The position numbers and the translations under genes are program-made. This document shows positions 11,898 to 19,233 of a DNA stretch of 32,504 nt, one piece after another. The stretch covers positions 1 to 32,504 of the forward strand of contig CAMOTC010000009.1 of NCBI GenBank assembly GCA_946625545.1. The letters are read 5' to 3'. A model generated the notes under the pieces. The model did no database searches and was not told the origin of the DNA. It saw only the letters and a list, made by a program, of their open reading frames with translations. Origin of the DNA: an uncultured Clostridia bacterium. Lineage in GTDB: Bacteria; Bacillota; Clostridia; Christensenellales; CAG-1252. Position 1 is the stretch's first letter, and every line of letters starts with the position of its first letter.

Positions 11898-12072
11898 GGG
11901 CGCATCAGCTTTGTTATTTGCAGAGCTTAAACTGCGGATGTAATAAAGTGCGATGGGCTTGGCATTTCGCTTGCAGAGTTTTTCTCCGCTCCCTCATTTT
12001 TCGGTTTGGAGCAGGAAATCAAATAACGCTTTTTCGGAGCGAATGCGACCCGCAACTACGAGCATAGCGAGT

Positions 12073-12141
12073 AACTTCACTTGCCGCACGTAAACTTCAC
12101 TGCGCGCAAAGAGCGCGCAACTTCACTGTCCCGTAGGGACA
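12073..12141 (+). repeat. Palindrome array with AACTTCACT spacers
   Basis: Three exact copies of AACTTCACT (12073, 12093, 12119) alternate with hairpins: TGCGCGC/GCGCGCA with a five-base loop (12101-12119) and TGTCCC/GGGACA with a three-base loop (12127-12141). The spacer word stays constant while the hairpin sequence changes. The array sits in the 305-base non-coding gap 11898-12202, which otherwise shows a weak GCTCC/GGAGC stem but no clear terminator or gene. Confidence 0.8.
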
Positions 12142-12167
12142 ACTCTTCGCTTCCTCTCGCATAGTCC

Positions 12168-12196
12168 TTTACAATTCCCGTTACTTGCTTTATACT
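12168..12196 (+). promoter_or_regulatory. Promoter of the GH36 gene, possibly leaderless
   Basis: TTTACA, 17 bases, TATACT (5 of 6 at both boxes). The -10 ends six bases before ATG 12203, so transcription is predicted to start at or within a base of the start codon. No purine-rich ribosome site lies in the 20 bases before the ATG. Confidence 0.7.
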
Positions 12197-12202
12197 ATCG
12201 TT

Positions 12203-14725
12203 ATGGAAAATACCGCAAACGTTGAACAAAGCAAGATCCGCTCGTTCTTCCTGTCGCCCGCACTTCTCATCGCGGCACAGATCGTTTTGTCTATAGCGAT
12301 CGCCGCGGGGGCGATATTCTATACCTATGCGACCGTCATCGTCTATCGCTTGTGGAAGCTCGTCTTGATCGACATCGACTTTATCCTCTGCGCGGGGGCC
12401 CTCTTTACCATCGTGTATTTCGAGAAACATCCCGATTGTAAACTATGGCACCTCGCCTTTCCTTTCGTGATCGGCGCGGGAGTCTTTGCGGGTCTCTTTT
12501 TCGGCGCGCAGGCGATCCTCGCCCATTACTTCAATCCCACCTTATGCTGTATTATCGGCGTCTCCATCGCACTCGCCTTTGACATCGCTTGCGTGATCGC
12601 GCAGGACATCTTTGCCATCAAGCGGGACAGGCGCTTTTACCTGATCTGGACCATCGTCTTTGTGATCGCGGTATATATCGGGACGCTCCTATTATCCTTT
12701 ATGACCCTGCCGCACGGCTGGCTTTTTAAGAATCTATCCAAGGACGCCCATACCTTCAGTACGGCGGGATACGAGGCGTATGCTCTGACCGCCGAGGACA
12801 GGGAGGCGGGGAAAGACTGGATGAATGCCGCGCTTATGGGAGATGGAAAGGACGCACCCTTTGACTTCGCGATCGGGGACACGACCTTCCGCACGGCGAG
12901 CGCCTCGTGGGAGAGTATAGTCGAAAAGAACGACACTGCCGAAAACGGCGATCTCTCCTTTATCAAGACCTATACCTCTCCGTCGGGCTTGGAGGTGCGC
13001 CTCGTGGCGGCATACTACGACCTGACGGGGACGGTCGAATGGACGGTCTATCTAACGAATCGCGGCGCGGGAAATACCCCCGAGGTCACCGACCTCTACG
13101 CGATGGATGCCTCTCTCGACATCCTCTCTCCCACCCTCTATTTCAGCGGCGGGAGCAACGAGGCGAATGACGACTACGTCCTCTATTCCCGCTCACTCGG
13201 AAAGTCGGGTTGCACCTTCGATACCGTGAACGGCAGGGCGTCTAAACTCTATCTGCCTTTCTTTAATCTCACGTCGGAGGAGCGCGGCGCCACGATCGGC
13301 ATCGGCTGGTCGGGAGAGTGGACGGCGAGCTTCGCCGCAGACGAGAATACCTCGGTCAAAATCGGACAGAGCGCCCTCGCGGGCTATCTCTCGCCGGGGG
13401 AGAGCATCCGCACCCCATTGGTCTCGCTCTCTCTGTATGCGGGGGGCAATCCTCTCAAGGGCTTCAACAATTTCCGCGCAGATATAAAGCGCGGACTCGG
13501 AGAGGATCGCACGGCGAATATGGTGATGTTTGCGGGAGCGGAAGGGCAGGACGACACGTCGCGCGCGAATGAAGCGGGGACGAAAGCCTATCTCGAAAAG
13601 CTCGCGGAGCTCACGCTCCTCGACGAATTGGACTACGCTTGGTACGACGCCGCCTGGTACGATACCTCGGGGACGAAGGATTGGCGTCAGTCGATCGGAG
13701 ACTGGACGGTGGACTCTGTGAAATATCCGAGCGGTCTCGGCGCGGTCAGCGACACTCTCGGGGAAAATGAGGTCGGGATGCTTCTATGGTACGAGCCCGA
13801 GCGCGTCCCGATGACCTCTAAACTCTACGCTTCCATCAAGGCGGCGGGGCACGACTCTTGGCTGATCGAACCTACGAACGGCTCCTCAGACTGCTTATGG
13901 AATATGGGGAATCCCGCGGCCCTCGCGTATATGACGGACTATATCGCCTCCTCTCTCATCGAGAATGGGGTCAGCTATTACAGGCAGGACTTTAATATCG
14001 ACCCGAAGCGCTATTGGGAGAGGGCGGATCGCGAGCTCGAGAATGGCAGGATCGGCTTTGCCGAGAATAAGTACGTCGCGGGGGAATACGCCTTCCTCGA
14101 CGCCCTTCGCGAGCGTATCCCCGGGCTCTTGATCGACAACTGCGCCTCGGGCGGCAGACGTATCGACCTCGAGATGTGCCGTCGCGCGGTGCCCCTGTGG
14201 CGGAGCGATTATCAATGCAAGAAGGAAAAGACCGACCTCTCCGAGGCGGCGCAGCAGCAGACCTACGGCTTGTCGCTATGGCTTCCCTATTCCTCTATCA
14301 CCCATCCTGCCGCGAGCAGTGAGTACGACTTCCGCTCTCTCCTCGGCGCCTGCGTGATGTGCTACGGGGACGTGCTTTACGACGCGCCCGAAGCGTACTC
14401 GGACTTTATCCGCGACTACGAGAGGATCAAAGGCTATTTCACCGAAAATTACTATCCATTGACCCCCTGCGCTCCGCGCACGGAGTGCGTCGCGATGCAG
14501 TTCGGCAACGAAAAGGAGGGAGTGATCCTACTCTATTCGCGCGAGGGGAACGACGGTGAAGTCACCTTCCTTCTGAATGGGCTCGCGGCGGACAAGCACT
14601 ACGTCCTGCGTCCTCTCGAGGGGGGCGCGGTCGTGAGGAGCACGGGCAGTAGCCTGATGAATAAGGGATTTACTGCAGAGGCGGCGGAAAAGACGGCGCA
14701 TATCATTCTATACAGCGAGGGTTGA
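12203..14725 (+). CDS. Membrane-anchored GH36-like glycosidase (alpha-galactosidase clan)
   Basis: 840 residues. Five predicted membrane helices (about 20-47, 52-73, 83-107, 111-135, 145-167) come first; with the basic KRDRR loop inside, the C-terminal part faces outward. The outer part is a GH36 fold: YAWYDAAWY, LLWYEPERV, the nucleophile motif YRQDFN with Asp596, then CASGGRRIDLEM and LWRSD with Asp669 as acid/base. The 73-residue gap between the two Asp fits GH36. The substrate cannot be read from sequence; alpha-galactosidase is the family default. The track start TTG 12185 would lie within the promoter, so ATG 12203 is chosen. A multi-helix anchor on a GH36 enzyme is unusual. It is followed after four bases by a GH127-like gene. 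Confidence 0.88.
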   Translation: MENTANVEQSKIRSFFLSPALLIAAQIVLSIAIAAGAIFYTYATVIVYRLWKLVLIDIDFILCAGALFTIVYFEKHPDCKLWHLAFPFVIGAGVFAGLFFGAQAILAHYFNPTLCCIIGVSIALAFDIACVIAQDIFAIKRDRRFYLIWTIVFVIAVYIGTLLLSFMTLPHGWLFKNLSKDAHTFSTAGYEAYALTAEDREAGKDWMNAALMGDGKDAPFDFAIGDTTFRTASASWESIVEKNDTAENGDLSFIKTYTSPSGLEVRLVAAYYDLTGTVEWTVYLTNRGAGNTPEVTDLYAMDASLDILSPTLYFSGGSNEANDDYVLYSRSLGKSGCTFDTVNGRASKLYLPFFNLTSEERGATIGIGWSGEWTASFAADENTSVKIGQSALAGYLSPGESIRTPLVSLSLYAGGNPLKGFNNFRADIKRGLGEDRTANMVMFAGAEGQDDTSRANEAGTKAYLEKLAELTLLDELDYAWYDAAWYDTSGTKDWRQSIGDWTVDSVKYPSGLGAVSDTLGENEVGMLLWYEPERVPMTSKLYASIKAAGHDSWLIEPTNGSSDCLWNMGNPAALAYMTDYIASSLIENGVSYYRQDFNIDPKRYWERADRELENGRIGFAENKYVAGEYAFLDALRERIPGLLIDNCASGGRRIDLEMCRRAVPLWRSDYQCKKEKTDLSEAAQQQTYGLSLWLPYSSITHPAASSEYDFRSLLGACVMCYGDVLYDAPEAYSDFIRDYERIKGYFTENYYPLTPCAPRTECVAMQFGNEKEGVILLYSREGNDGEVTFLLNGLAADKHYVLRPLEGGAVVRSTGSSLMNKGFTAEAAEKTAHIILYSEG

Positions 14726-14729
14726 CCAC

Positions 14730-16511
14730 ATGAAATATACCTATCTCCCGAACGGCTATCAATCGTACACCGACAGATCGGACGCCTATCTGCGTTTCAT
14801 CATTGAAAGGCAACTGATGGACAGCGCTCTGTGGTCAAAGTTCGTCGATGTCTATAGGACGCGCGAGGACGCAGGAGACGACGGCTGGCGCGGCGAGTAC
14901 TACGGCAAGATGATGCGGGGTGCCTGCCTCGCCTATAAGTGCCGTCCCGACGAGGCGCTCTACAGCGTGCTCGAGAGGACGGTCAAGGAGCTGATCGCGA
15001 CCGCCGATGAGATGGGGCGCATCTCCACCTATCCCGTGGATCACGAGCTGTGCGGCTGGGATATGTGGTGCAGAAAGTACGTCCTCGTCGGCTCTCTCTA
15101 TTTCTACGATATTTGCCATGACAAGGATCTCAAGGAGAGCATTCTCACGGCGCTTCGCCGACATTTGGACTATATCGCGGCGAGGATCGGAGAGGGGAAG
15201 ACCTCTGTCACCGATACCTCGAATTGGTACGGTGGGATGAATGCCGCCTCTATCTTGGAGCCCGTCGTGGAGATGTATAAGATCACCCGAGAGCCTGCCT
15301 ATCTCGCCCTCGCTCAGCACATCATCGCCTCGGGCGGGTGCCGTGACGGCAGCGTTCCCGAAGCGGTGGAAAAGGGGGTACTTCCGCACGAATTTCCCAC
15401 CACCAAGGCGTATGAGACGATGTCCTACTTTGAGGGTATCCTCGCCTATTATGAGCTCACGGGGGAGAGAGAGTATCTCGACCTCGTGGAGAAGTTCTCC
15501 GACCTCGTGGCGGAGAATGAGATCACCTTGATCGGCTGTGCGGGGTGCCGTGACGAGCACTTCGATCACGCCGCCGTGACCCAGGCAAACGACGTCCCCG
15601 AGAAGACCATTATGCAGGAGACCTGCGTGACGGTGACCTGGATGCGCCTCGAGGAGAGACTGCTCCGCGTGACGGGGAATATGAAGTACGCCGAGCGCAT
15701 CGAGACCTCGGCATTGAACGCCCTCTACGGTGCGATCAATCTGTACGGTGAAAAGCAGTACTGCAAGGAGGAGAAAGCCTTTTTGGATGGCGTCCCCTTT
15801 GATAGTTACAGCCCCCTCGTTGCGTCTCGCCGCGGCGTCGGGATCGGCGGTTATAAGAAATTTGCGAGCGGCGGCTACTACGGCTGTTGCGCCTGTATCG
15901 GTGCGGCGGGCGTCGCGCTCTATCCTCTCGCTTCGGTGATGACGTCCAAGAAGGGCGCAATCGTCCTTTTCTATCACGCGGGCGAGATCAAGATCCCCTT
16001 CGATGGCGGCGAGATGCGCCTTGCGGCGACAGGATCTCTCGCAACGGGGCAGATGGATTACGTCGTGACTGCCGCCCCGACAGGGGAGTGCGAGATCACC
16101 TTCCGTATCCCCGCCTGGAGCAAAGGGAGCACGGTCACCTTGAACGGCGAGAAAGTCGAGAGTGCGGAGAGTACTTGCACCCTTCGCCGCACGTGGAAAG
16201 CGGGCGACGCTATCTCTCTCTCCTTCGCGCTCTCGGGCGAGAAATATCTTTTGAATGGAAAGGTCGCCTTCAAGTACGGCCCCTTCGTCCTCGCGCGGGA
16301 CGAAGCGAAAGGGAGCGATCCGAGTGAAAAGCTGAAACTCACGGACCTTCTACTCCTCCTCCCCATCACACCGACGGAAGAGGAAGAAGTGCGGCTCCTC
16401 CTGCATACCGAGAAGGGAGAAGTCCTCCTAAGCGACTACGCCTCCTCGGGCAAGCGCTGGACGGAGAAAAAGAGCAGGATCGCCGTTTGGCTCCCCGCTG
16501 TGCGAAAATAG
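14730..16511 (+). CDS. GH127-like (DUF1680) glycosidase, beta-L-arabinofuranosidase type
   Basis: 593 residues, no signal peptide, so cytoplasmic. The (alpha/alpha)6 barrel part carries NWYGGMNAAS and the metal/nucleophile set of GH127: Glu297 and Cys299 in QETCVTVTWM, Cys386 and Cys387 in YYGCCACIG. These match Glu338, Cys340, Cys417 and Cys418 of Bifidobacterium HypBA1, where Cys417 is the nucleophile and the set binds zinc. The beta-rich C-terminal part (EITFRIPAWSKG, VTLNGEKV) is normal. Slightly shorter than HypBA1 (658 residues). Its ATG follows the GH36 stop by four bases with GAGGG as ribosome site, so both enzymes should act on one glycan, first outside and then inside the cell. Specificity within GH127 and related families is uncertain. 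Confidence 0.88.
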   Translation: MKYTYLPNGYQSYTDRSDAYLRFIIERQLMDSALWSKFVDVYRTREDAGDDGWRGEYYGKMMRGACLAYKCRPDEALYSVLERTVKELIATADEMGRISTYPVDHELCGWDMWCRKYVLVGSLYFYDICHDKDLKESILTALRRHLDYIAARIGEGKTSVTDTSNWYGGMNAASILEPVVEMYKITREPAYLALAQHIIASGGCRDGSVPEAVEKGVLPHEFPTTKAYETMSYFEGILAYYELTGEREYLDLVEKFSDLVAENEITLIGCAGCRDEHFDHAAVTQANDVPEKTIMQETCVTVTWMRLEERLLRVTGNMKYAERIETSALNALYGAINLYGEKQYCKEEKAFLDGVPFDSYSPLVASRRGVGIGGYKKFASGGYYGCCACIGAAGVALYPLASVMTSKKGAIVLFYHAGEIKIPFDGGEMRLAATGSLATGQMDYVVTAAPTGECEITFRIPAWSKGSTVTLNGEKVESAESTCTLRRTWKAGDAISLSFALSGEKYLLNGKVAFKYGPFVLARDEAKGSDPSEKLKLTDLLLLLPITPTEEEEVRLLLHTEKGEVLLSDYASSGKRWTEKKSRIAVWLPAVRK

Positions 16512-16542
16512 TTCAAGCGGGACTTGGTTATCTTCAAAGAAA

Positions 16543-16575
16543 AAAAGCAGCGATGCTTTGTCGCTGCTTTTTATT
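16543..16575. terminator. Bidirectional intrinsic terminator
   Basis: AAAAGCAGCGA pairs perfectly with TCGCTGCTTTT around a seven-base loop (16554-16560), flanked by an A run on the left and a T run on the right. It serves both the GH36-GH127 pair and the convergent DUF4349 gene. Confidence 0.9.
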
Positions 16576-16592
16576 ATATCCTTTCGATATCC

Positions 16593-17528
16593 TTATTTGT
16601 CTTCTTTCGGGTTTTCTTCCTTTTCGGGGGCGCTTTCGGGAGCGGCGGGGCGCACCGCTTTCACGCTTATCGCTTTCTTTTTCTTGGGTCTAAAGAGGGT
16701 AAAGGGCTGTTTCTTTACGCGGCAGACGATATAGCGTATCAAGGCATAGATGCCGAAGACCACCCCGAGCAGTAGGGCGTAGGGGATCACGGCGATGATC
16801 ACGGTCAGGATCAAGCCGAAGACGGTGCCGATGCTCTTTGTGCTGCCAAAGAAGATCTCGCCCAGCTTTTCCCAAAAGTCGGGTTCTTCGTAGGTGCCCT
16901 CCTCGTACAAAGTGATCTCCACCGTGCTGTAATCGCTGGATTTCTTGTAAGCGGAAAGCTTTCCGTTGTAGCTGTCGATCTCGGCGGCGACCTCGATGAT
17001 CTTATCTTGGATCTTCAATTGCTCGTCAAAGGTCGTTGCCTGCGTAGCCAGCGCTTCAAATGCGGCTTTCTTTGCGATCAGGGCGTCGCGCTCTTGCTCG
17101 GCATTCGTGTATTCATCGGTGATATCCTTCCCCGCTACCGTCTGTTCCTCGACCGTCCCTATATCTCCTACCTTTTCAAGGAAGGCGTTTAGGTTTGTCG
17201 TCGGCACCCGCAGCGTGAATCTGTATAGTCCGGAATTTGAAGTATAGGAGGATTCCTCGTATCCTTCCGCTTCGCTGAGGTGGGTGCGGATGGTGGCTGC
17301 TGCTGCCGAATAGTCCTCTACGCTCAGACTGAGATCCACCGTATAGACGATCATTCTGTCGGAGGTTACTATGACTTTTTGAATGCCGTTTCGCGTGGCG
17401 CCGCCCGAGGCTACCCGCTCTTCTGCGGAACGATAATCGCTGTCCTCGGTCTTATCACACGCGGCGAAGGTGCCGATCATCGTGACGGCAAGCAGAAGGA
17501 TCAATATGGAGATCAGTACTTTTTTCAT
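16593..17528 (-). CDS. DUF4349 lipoprotein with C-terminal membrane helix
   Basis: 311 residues. Lipoprotein signal (MKKVLISILILLLAVTM, lipobox FAAC, Cys24). The DUF4349 region runs from about 50 to 225: an RMIVYTVDLSLSV strand, RFTLRVPTTNLNAFL, and a coiled coil with EYTNAEQERDALIAKK. A strong hydrophobic helix pair follows (about 233-267), then a basic tail ending in a Pro/Glu-rich stretch. The lipid plus membrane helices put the DUF4349 domain outside. The track start adds nine residues; ATG 17528 is preferred because the signal peptide begins there and a G8 tract gives the ribosome site. Function of DUF4349 is not established. Confidence 0.88.
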   Translation of the reverse strand: MKKVLISILILLLAVTMIGTFAACDKTEDSDYRSAEERVASGGATRNGIQKVIVTSDRMIVYTVDLSLSVEDYSAAAATIRTHLSEAEGYEESSYTSNSGLYRFTLRVPTTNLNAFLEKVGDIGTVEEQTVAGKDITDEYTNAEQERDALIAKKAAFEALATQATTFDEQLKIQDKIIEVAAEIDSYNGKLSAYKKSSDYSTVEITLYEEGTYEEPDFWEKLGEIFFGSTKSIGTVFGLILTVIIAVIPYALLLGVVFGIYALIRYIVCRVKKQPFTLFRPKKKKAISVKAVRPAAPESAPEKEENPKEDK

Positions 17529-17561
17529 ACGAAATTCCCCCCCCTTACGGATCATGTCCTA

Positions 17562-17570
17562 ATTATAGCA
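17562..17570 (-). promoter_or_regulatory. Extended -10 promoter of the DUF4349 gene
   Basis: On the minus strand TGCTATAAT, a perfect -10 with the TGn extension, 33 bases upstream of the ATG. No good -35 is seen, consistent with an extended -10 promoter. A run of eight G follows inside the leader. Confidence 0.6.
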
Positions 17571-17607
17571 CATTCCAAAGGGGGGATTTCATAAAGATCC
17601 GATTAAA

Positions 17608-18549
17608 TTATCTAAACTGTTCCGTCACCGTCATATCGGGTCTCCTGCCTGAGATAAATCGCATCCTCCACCTTTCGTCCGAGGTCAGTGAGACGGGACC
17701 GCCGTTTGCGCTGTAGGTCTGGAGGAGATATCCTCCGCCGAGATAGATCACGACGTGCGAGATCTTGCCCGTCCCCGTGAAGTAGAAGTCGCCGCGGCGT
17801 AGATCGGCGTAAGAGGTTATCTTTTCCCCCACGGTGTAGTCCGCCTGGCTCCCCGTGTAGTTGCCGAGTTTGATCCCGCATCCGACGTAATAGCAGTATT
17901 GTACAAAAGAGGAGCAGTCAAAGCTTTTCCCCGTGAAATAGGGGCTGACGTTTCCCGACCCTGTCAAGATGCGGGTCGCTCCCCATTCGTAGGGAGTGCC
18001 GAGCTTTGCAAGTCCCGCGCGGATCACCCTCTCGATCATCTCGGTGGTCTCCGCGAGATATACGTAGTCGCCGTGAAGGTAGCCGACGCCGCTCTCGGTG
18101 CGCACTTTGATCCACTCCCCCGCCTTCTCGATATAGGGGAGGCTTGACCCCTTTTTCAGAGTGAAAAGAAGGGGATAGTTCCTTCCCGCGCCGCTCCTGA
18201 CGTTGACGTTTGTGCTTGCGCAGGCGGCGAGGTATGTATCGTATTCGGAGAGTATAGGCTCTTCTTTTGGGGCGAGGGTCTCCTCGATCTCCTCCTCAAG
18301 GGGCGGATCGCTCCCTTCTTCGATCGGGGGAGTGACGGTAAAGGGGGTATCCGATAAAAGGTCCTCTCCCTCCGAAGGTTCGTCCGATAAAGGAGAAATC
18401 GGCTCTTCGTCCGTAGGAGGGAGAGGGGCGGCTATATCCTCGTAAAAGTCGGATATTTCCGCATATTTCTCTCCGCCGCATCCCGCAAGGAGCAGGGAGA
18501 ATAGGAGGATAAATGCGATAGCGAGTGTTATTGTCCGCCGAGTTTTCAT
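17608..18549 (-). CDS. SH3b-NlpC/P60 cell-wall endopeptidase lipoprotein
   Basis: 313 residues. Signal peptide with lipobox LAGC (Cys24), an acidic Pro/Glu-rich linker (about 30-100), a bacterial SH3 domain (NVNVRSGAGRNYPLLFTLKKG, about 112-165) and an NlpC/P60 domain (about 170-302). The catalytic Cys212 is in FDCSSFVQYCY and His265 in SHVVIYLGGG. Such enzymes cut gamma-D-Glu-diaminoacid bonds in peptidoglycan. The insertion after PYEWGATRILTGSGN before the Cys is longer than in many members. The first 12 residues of the track ORF are dropped because MKTRRTITLA begins the signal peptide. It lies upstream of the DUF4349 gene on the same strand but that gene has its own promoter. Confidence 0.9.
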   Translation of the reverse strand: MKTRRTITLAIAFILLFSLLLAGCGGEKYAEISDFYEDIAAPLPPTDEEPISPLSDEPSEGEDLLSDTPFTVTPPIEEGSDPPLEEEIEETLAPKEEPILSEYDTYLAACASTNVNVRSGAGRNYPLLFTLKKGSSLPYIEKAGEWIKVRTESGVGYLHGDYVYLAETTEMIERVIRAGLAKLGTPYEWGATRILTGSGNVSPYFTGKSFDCSSFVQYCYYVGCGIKLGNYTGSQADYTVGEKITSYADLRRGDFYFTGTGKISHVVIYLGGGYLLQTYSANGGPVSLTSDERWRMRFISGRRPDMTVTEQFR

Positions 18550-18564
18550 AAGCACCACACTCTC

Positions 18565-18570
18565 ATTATA
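18565..18570 (-). promoter_or_regulatory. -10 box of the NlpC/P60 gene
   Basis: A perfect TATAAT on the minus strand ends 15 bases before the ATG. The leader would be very short (about 8-9 bases) with only GTGGTG as a weak ribosome site. No convincing -35 was found. Confidence 0.45.
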
Positions 18571-18624
18571 ACGGGGGAAGCACATATCTTTTACAGGGAA
18601 ATCCTGGAAAGAGGGCGAAATCCG

Positions 18625-18653
18625 TTGACGAATACTAACTTGTATAATATACT
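18625..18653 (+). promoter_or_regulatory. PadR-operon promoter with palindrome over the -10
   Basis: TTGACG, 17 bases, TATACT. The 11-base perfect palindrome GTATAATATAC (18642-18652) covers the -10 region and is a good candidate operator for autoregulation by the PadR encoded just downstream. AAAAGG before the ATG is the ribosome site. Confidence 0.6.
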
Positions 18654-18685
18654 ATTTCTAAAATACATAGGAAAAGGTGTTTGTT

Positions 18686-19228
18686 ATGTCATTGAAACAC
18701 GGTTTACTCGGACTGCTTACTCTGCGCAAGTCGTCCGGCTACGATCTGTCGAAACTATTTCAGGAATCCCTGAGCTTTTTCTGGGTGGCGAATCAGAGTC
18801 AGATCTATCGCGAACTCGACAAGATGGAGGAGGTCGGCTGGGTGGTCTCTTCCAAGGTGGAGCAAGACGCCCGCCCCAATAAGAGGGTGTACGGCATCAC
18901 GAAGGAAGGCAATAAGGAATTGATCCGTTGGCTGAAAGAGGGCAACGCGGAGGATCTCGCCGTCGTGAGAAATCCTCTCTTGATGAAGCTCTTTTTCTCA
19001 GGCAAAGTGGACAGGGAGTACGCGATCGGTATGCTCAAGGAGTATCGCAAGATCTGCGAGGAAGCGAGAGCGGAGATCGCCGCCGAGGTCGCAGGGATCG
19101 GCGAAGTGGAGGAGAGCGCGGCAAAGCCCGCCTATTGGCTGTATGCGACGCAGTATGCCGTCCGCCAGTATGAGTTTCAGATCAAGTGGATCGACGAGAC
19201 CGTCGCACGCTTGACAAAATTGAAGTAA
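18686..19228 (+). CDS. PadR-family transcriptional regulator
   Basis: 180 residues. N-terminal winged helix (LKHGLLGLLTLRKSSGYDLSK; QSQIYRELDKMEEVGWV; KRVYGITKEGNKEL) and the C-terminal helical dimerisation domain of the long PadR group (about 90-178). The start is ATG 18686 rather than the GTG in the track. It opens a tight gene run and lies five bases before the helicase gene; the palindrome in its promoter suggests it represses its own operon, perhaps in response to a small molecule or stress. Confidence 0.93.
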   Translation: MSLKHGLLGLLTLRKSSGYDLSKLFQESLSFFWVANQSQIYRELDKMEEVGWVVSSKVEQDARPNKRVYGITKEGNKELIRWLKEGNAEDLAVVRNPLLMKLFFSGKVDREYAIGMLKEYRKICEEARAEIAAEVAGIGEVEESAAKPAYWLYATQYAVRQYEFQIKWIDETVARLTKLK

Positions 19229-19233
19229 AGACC

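Noticed and set aside
14835-15977. 380-aa minus-strand ORF within the GH127-like gene
   Set aside because: Antisense shadow; the plus frame holds the conserved catalytic set.
18643-18648. TATAAT at 18643 as the PadR -10
   Set aside because: It would be only 12 bases from TTGACG; TATACT at 18648 gives a proper 17-base spacer.
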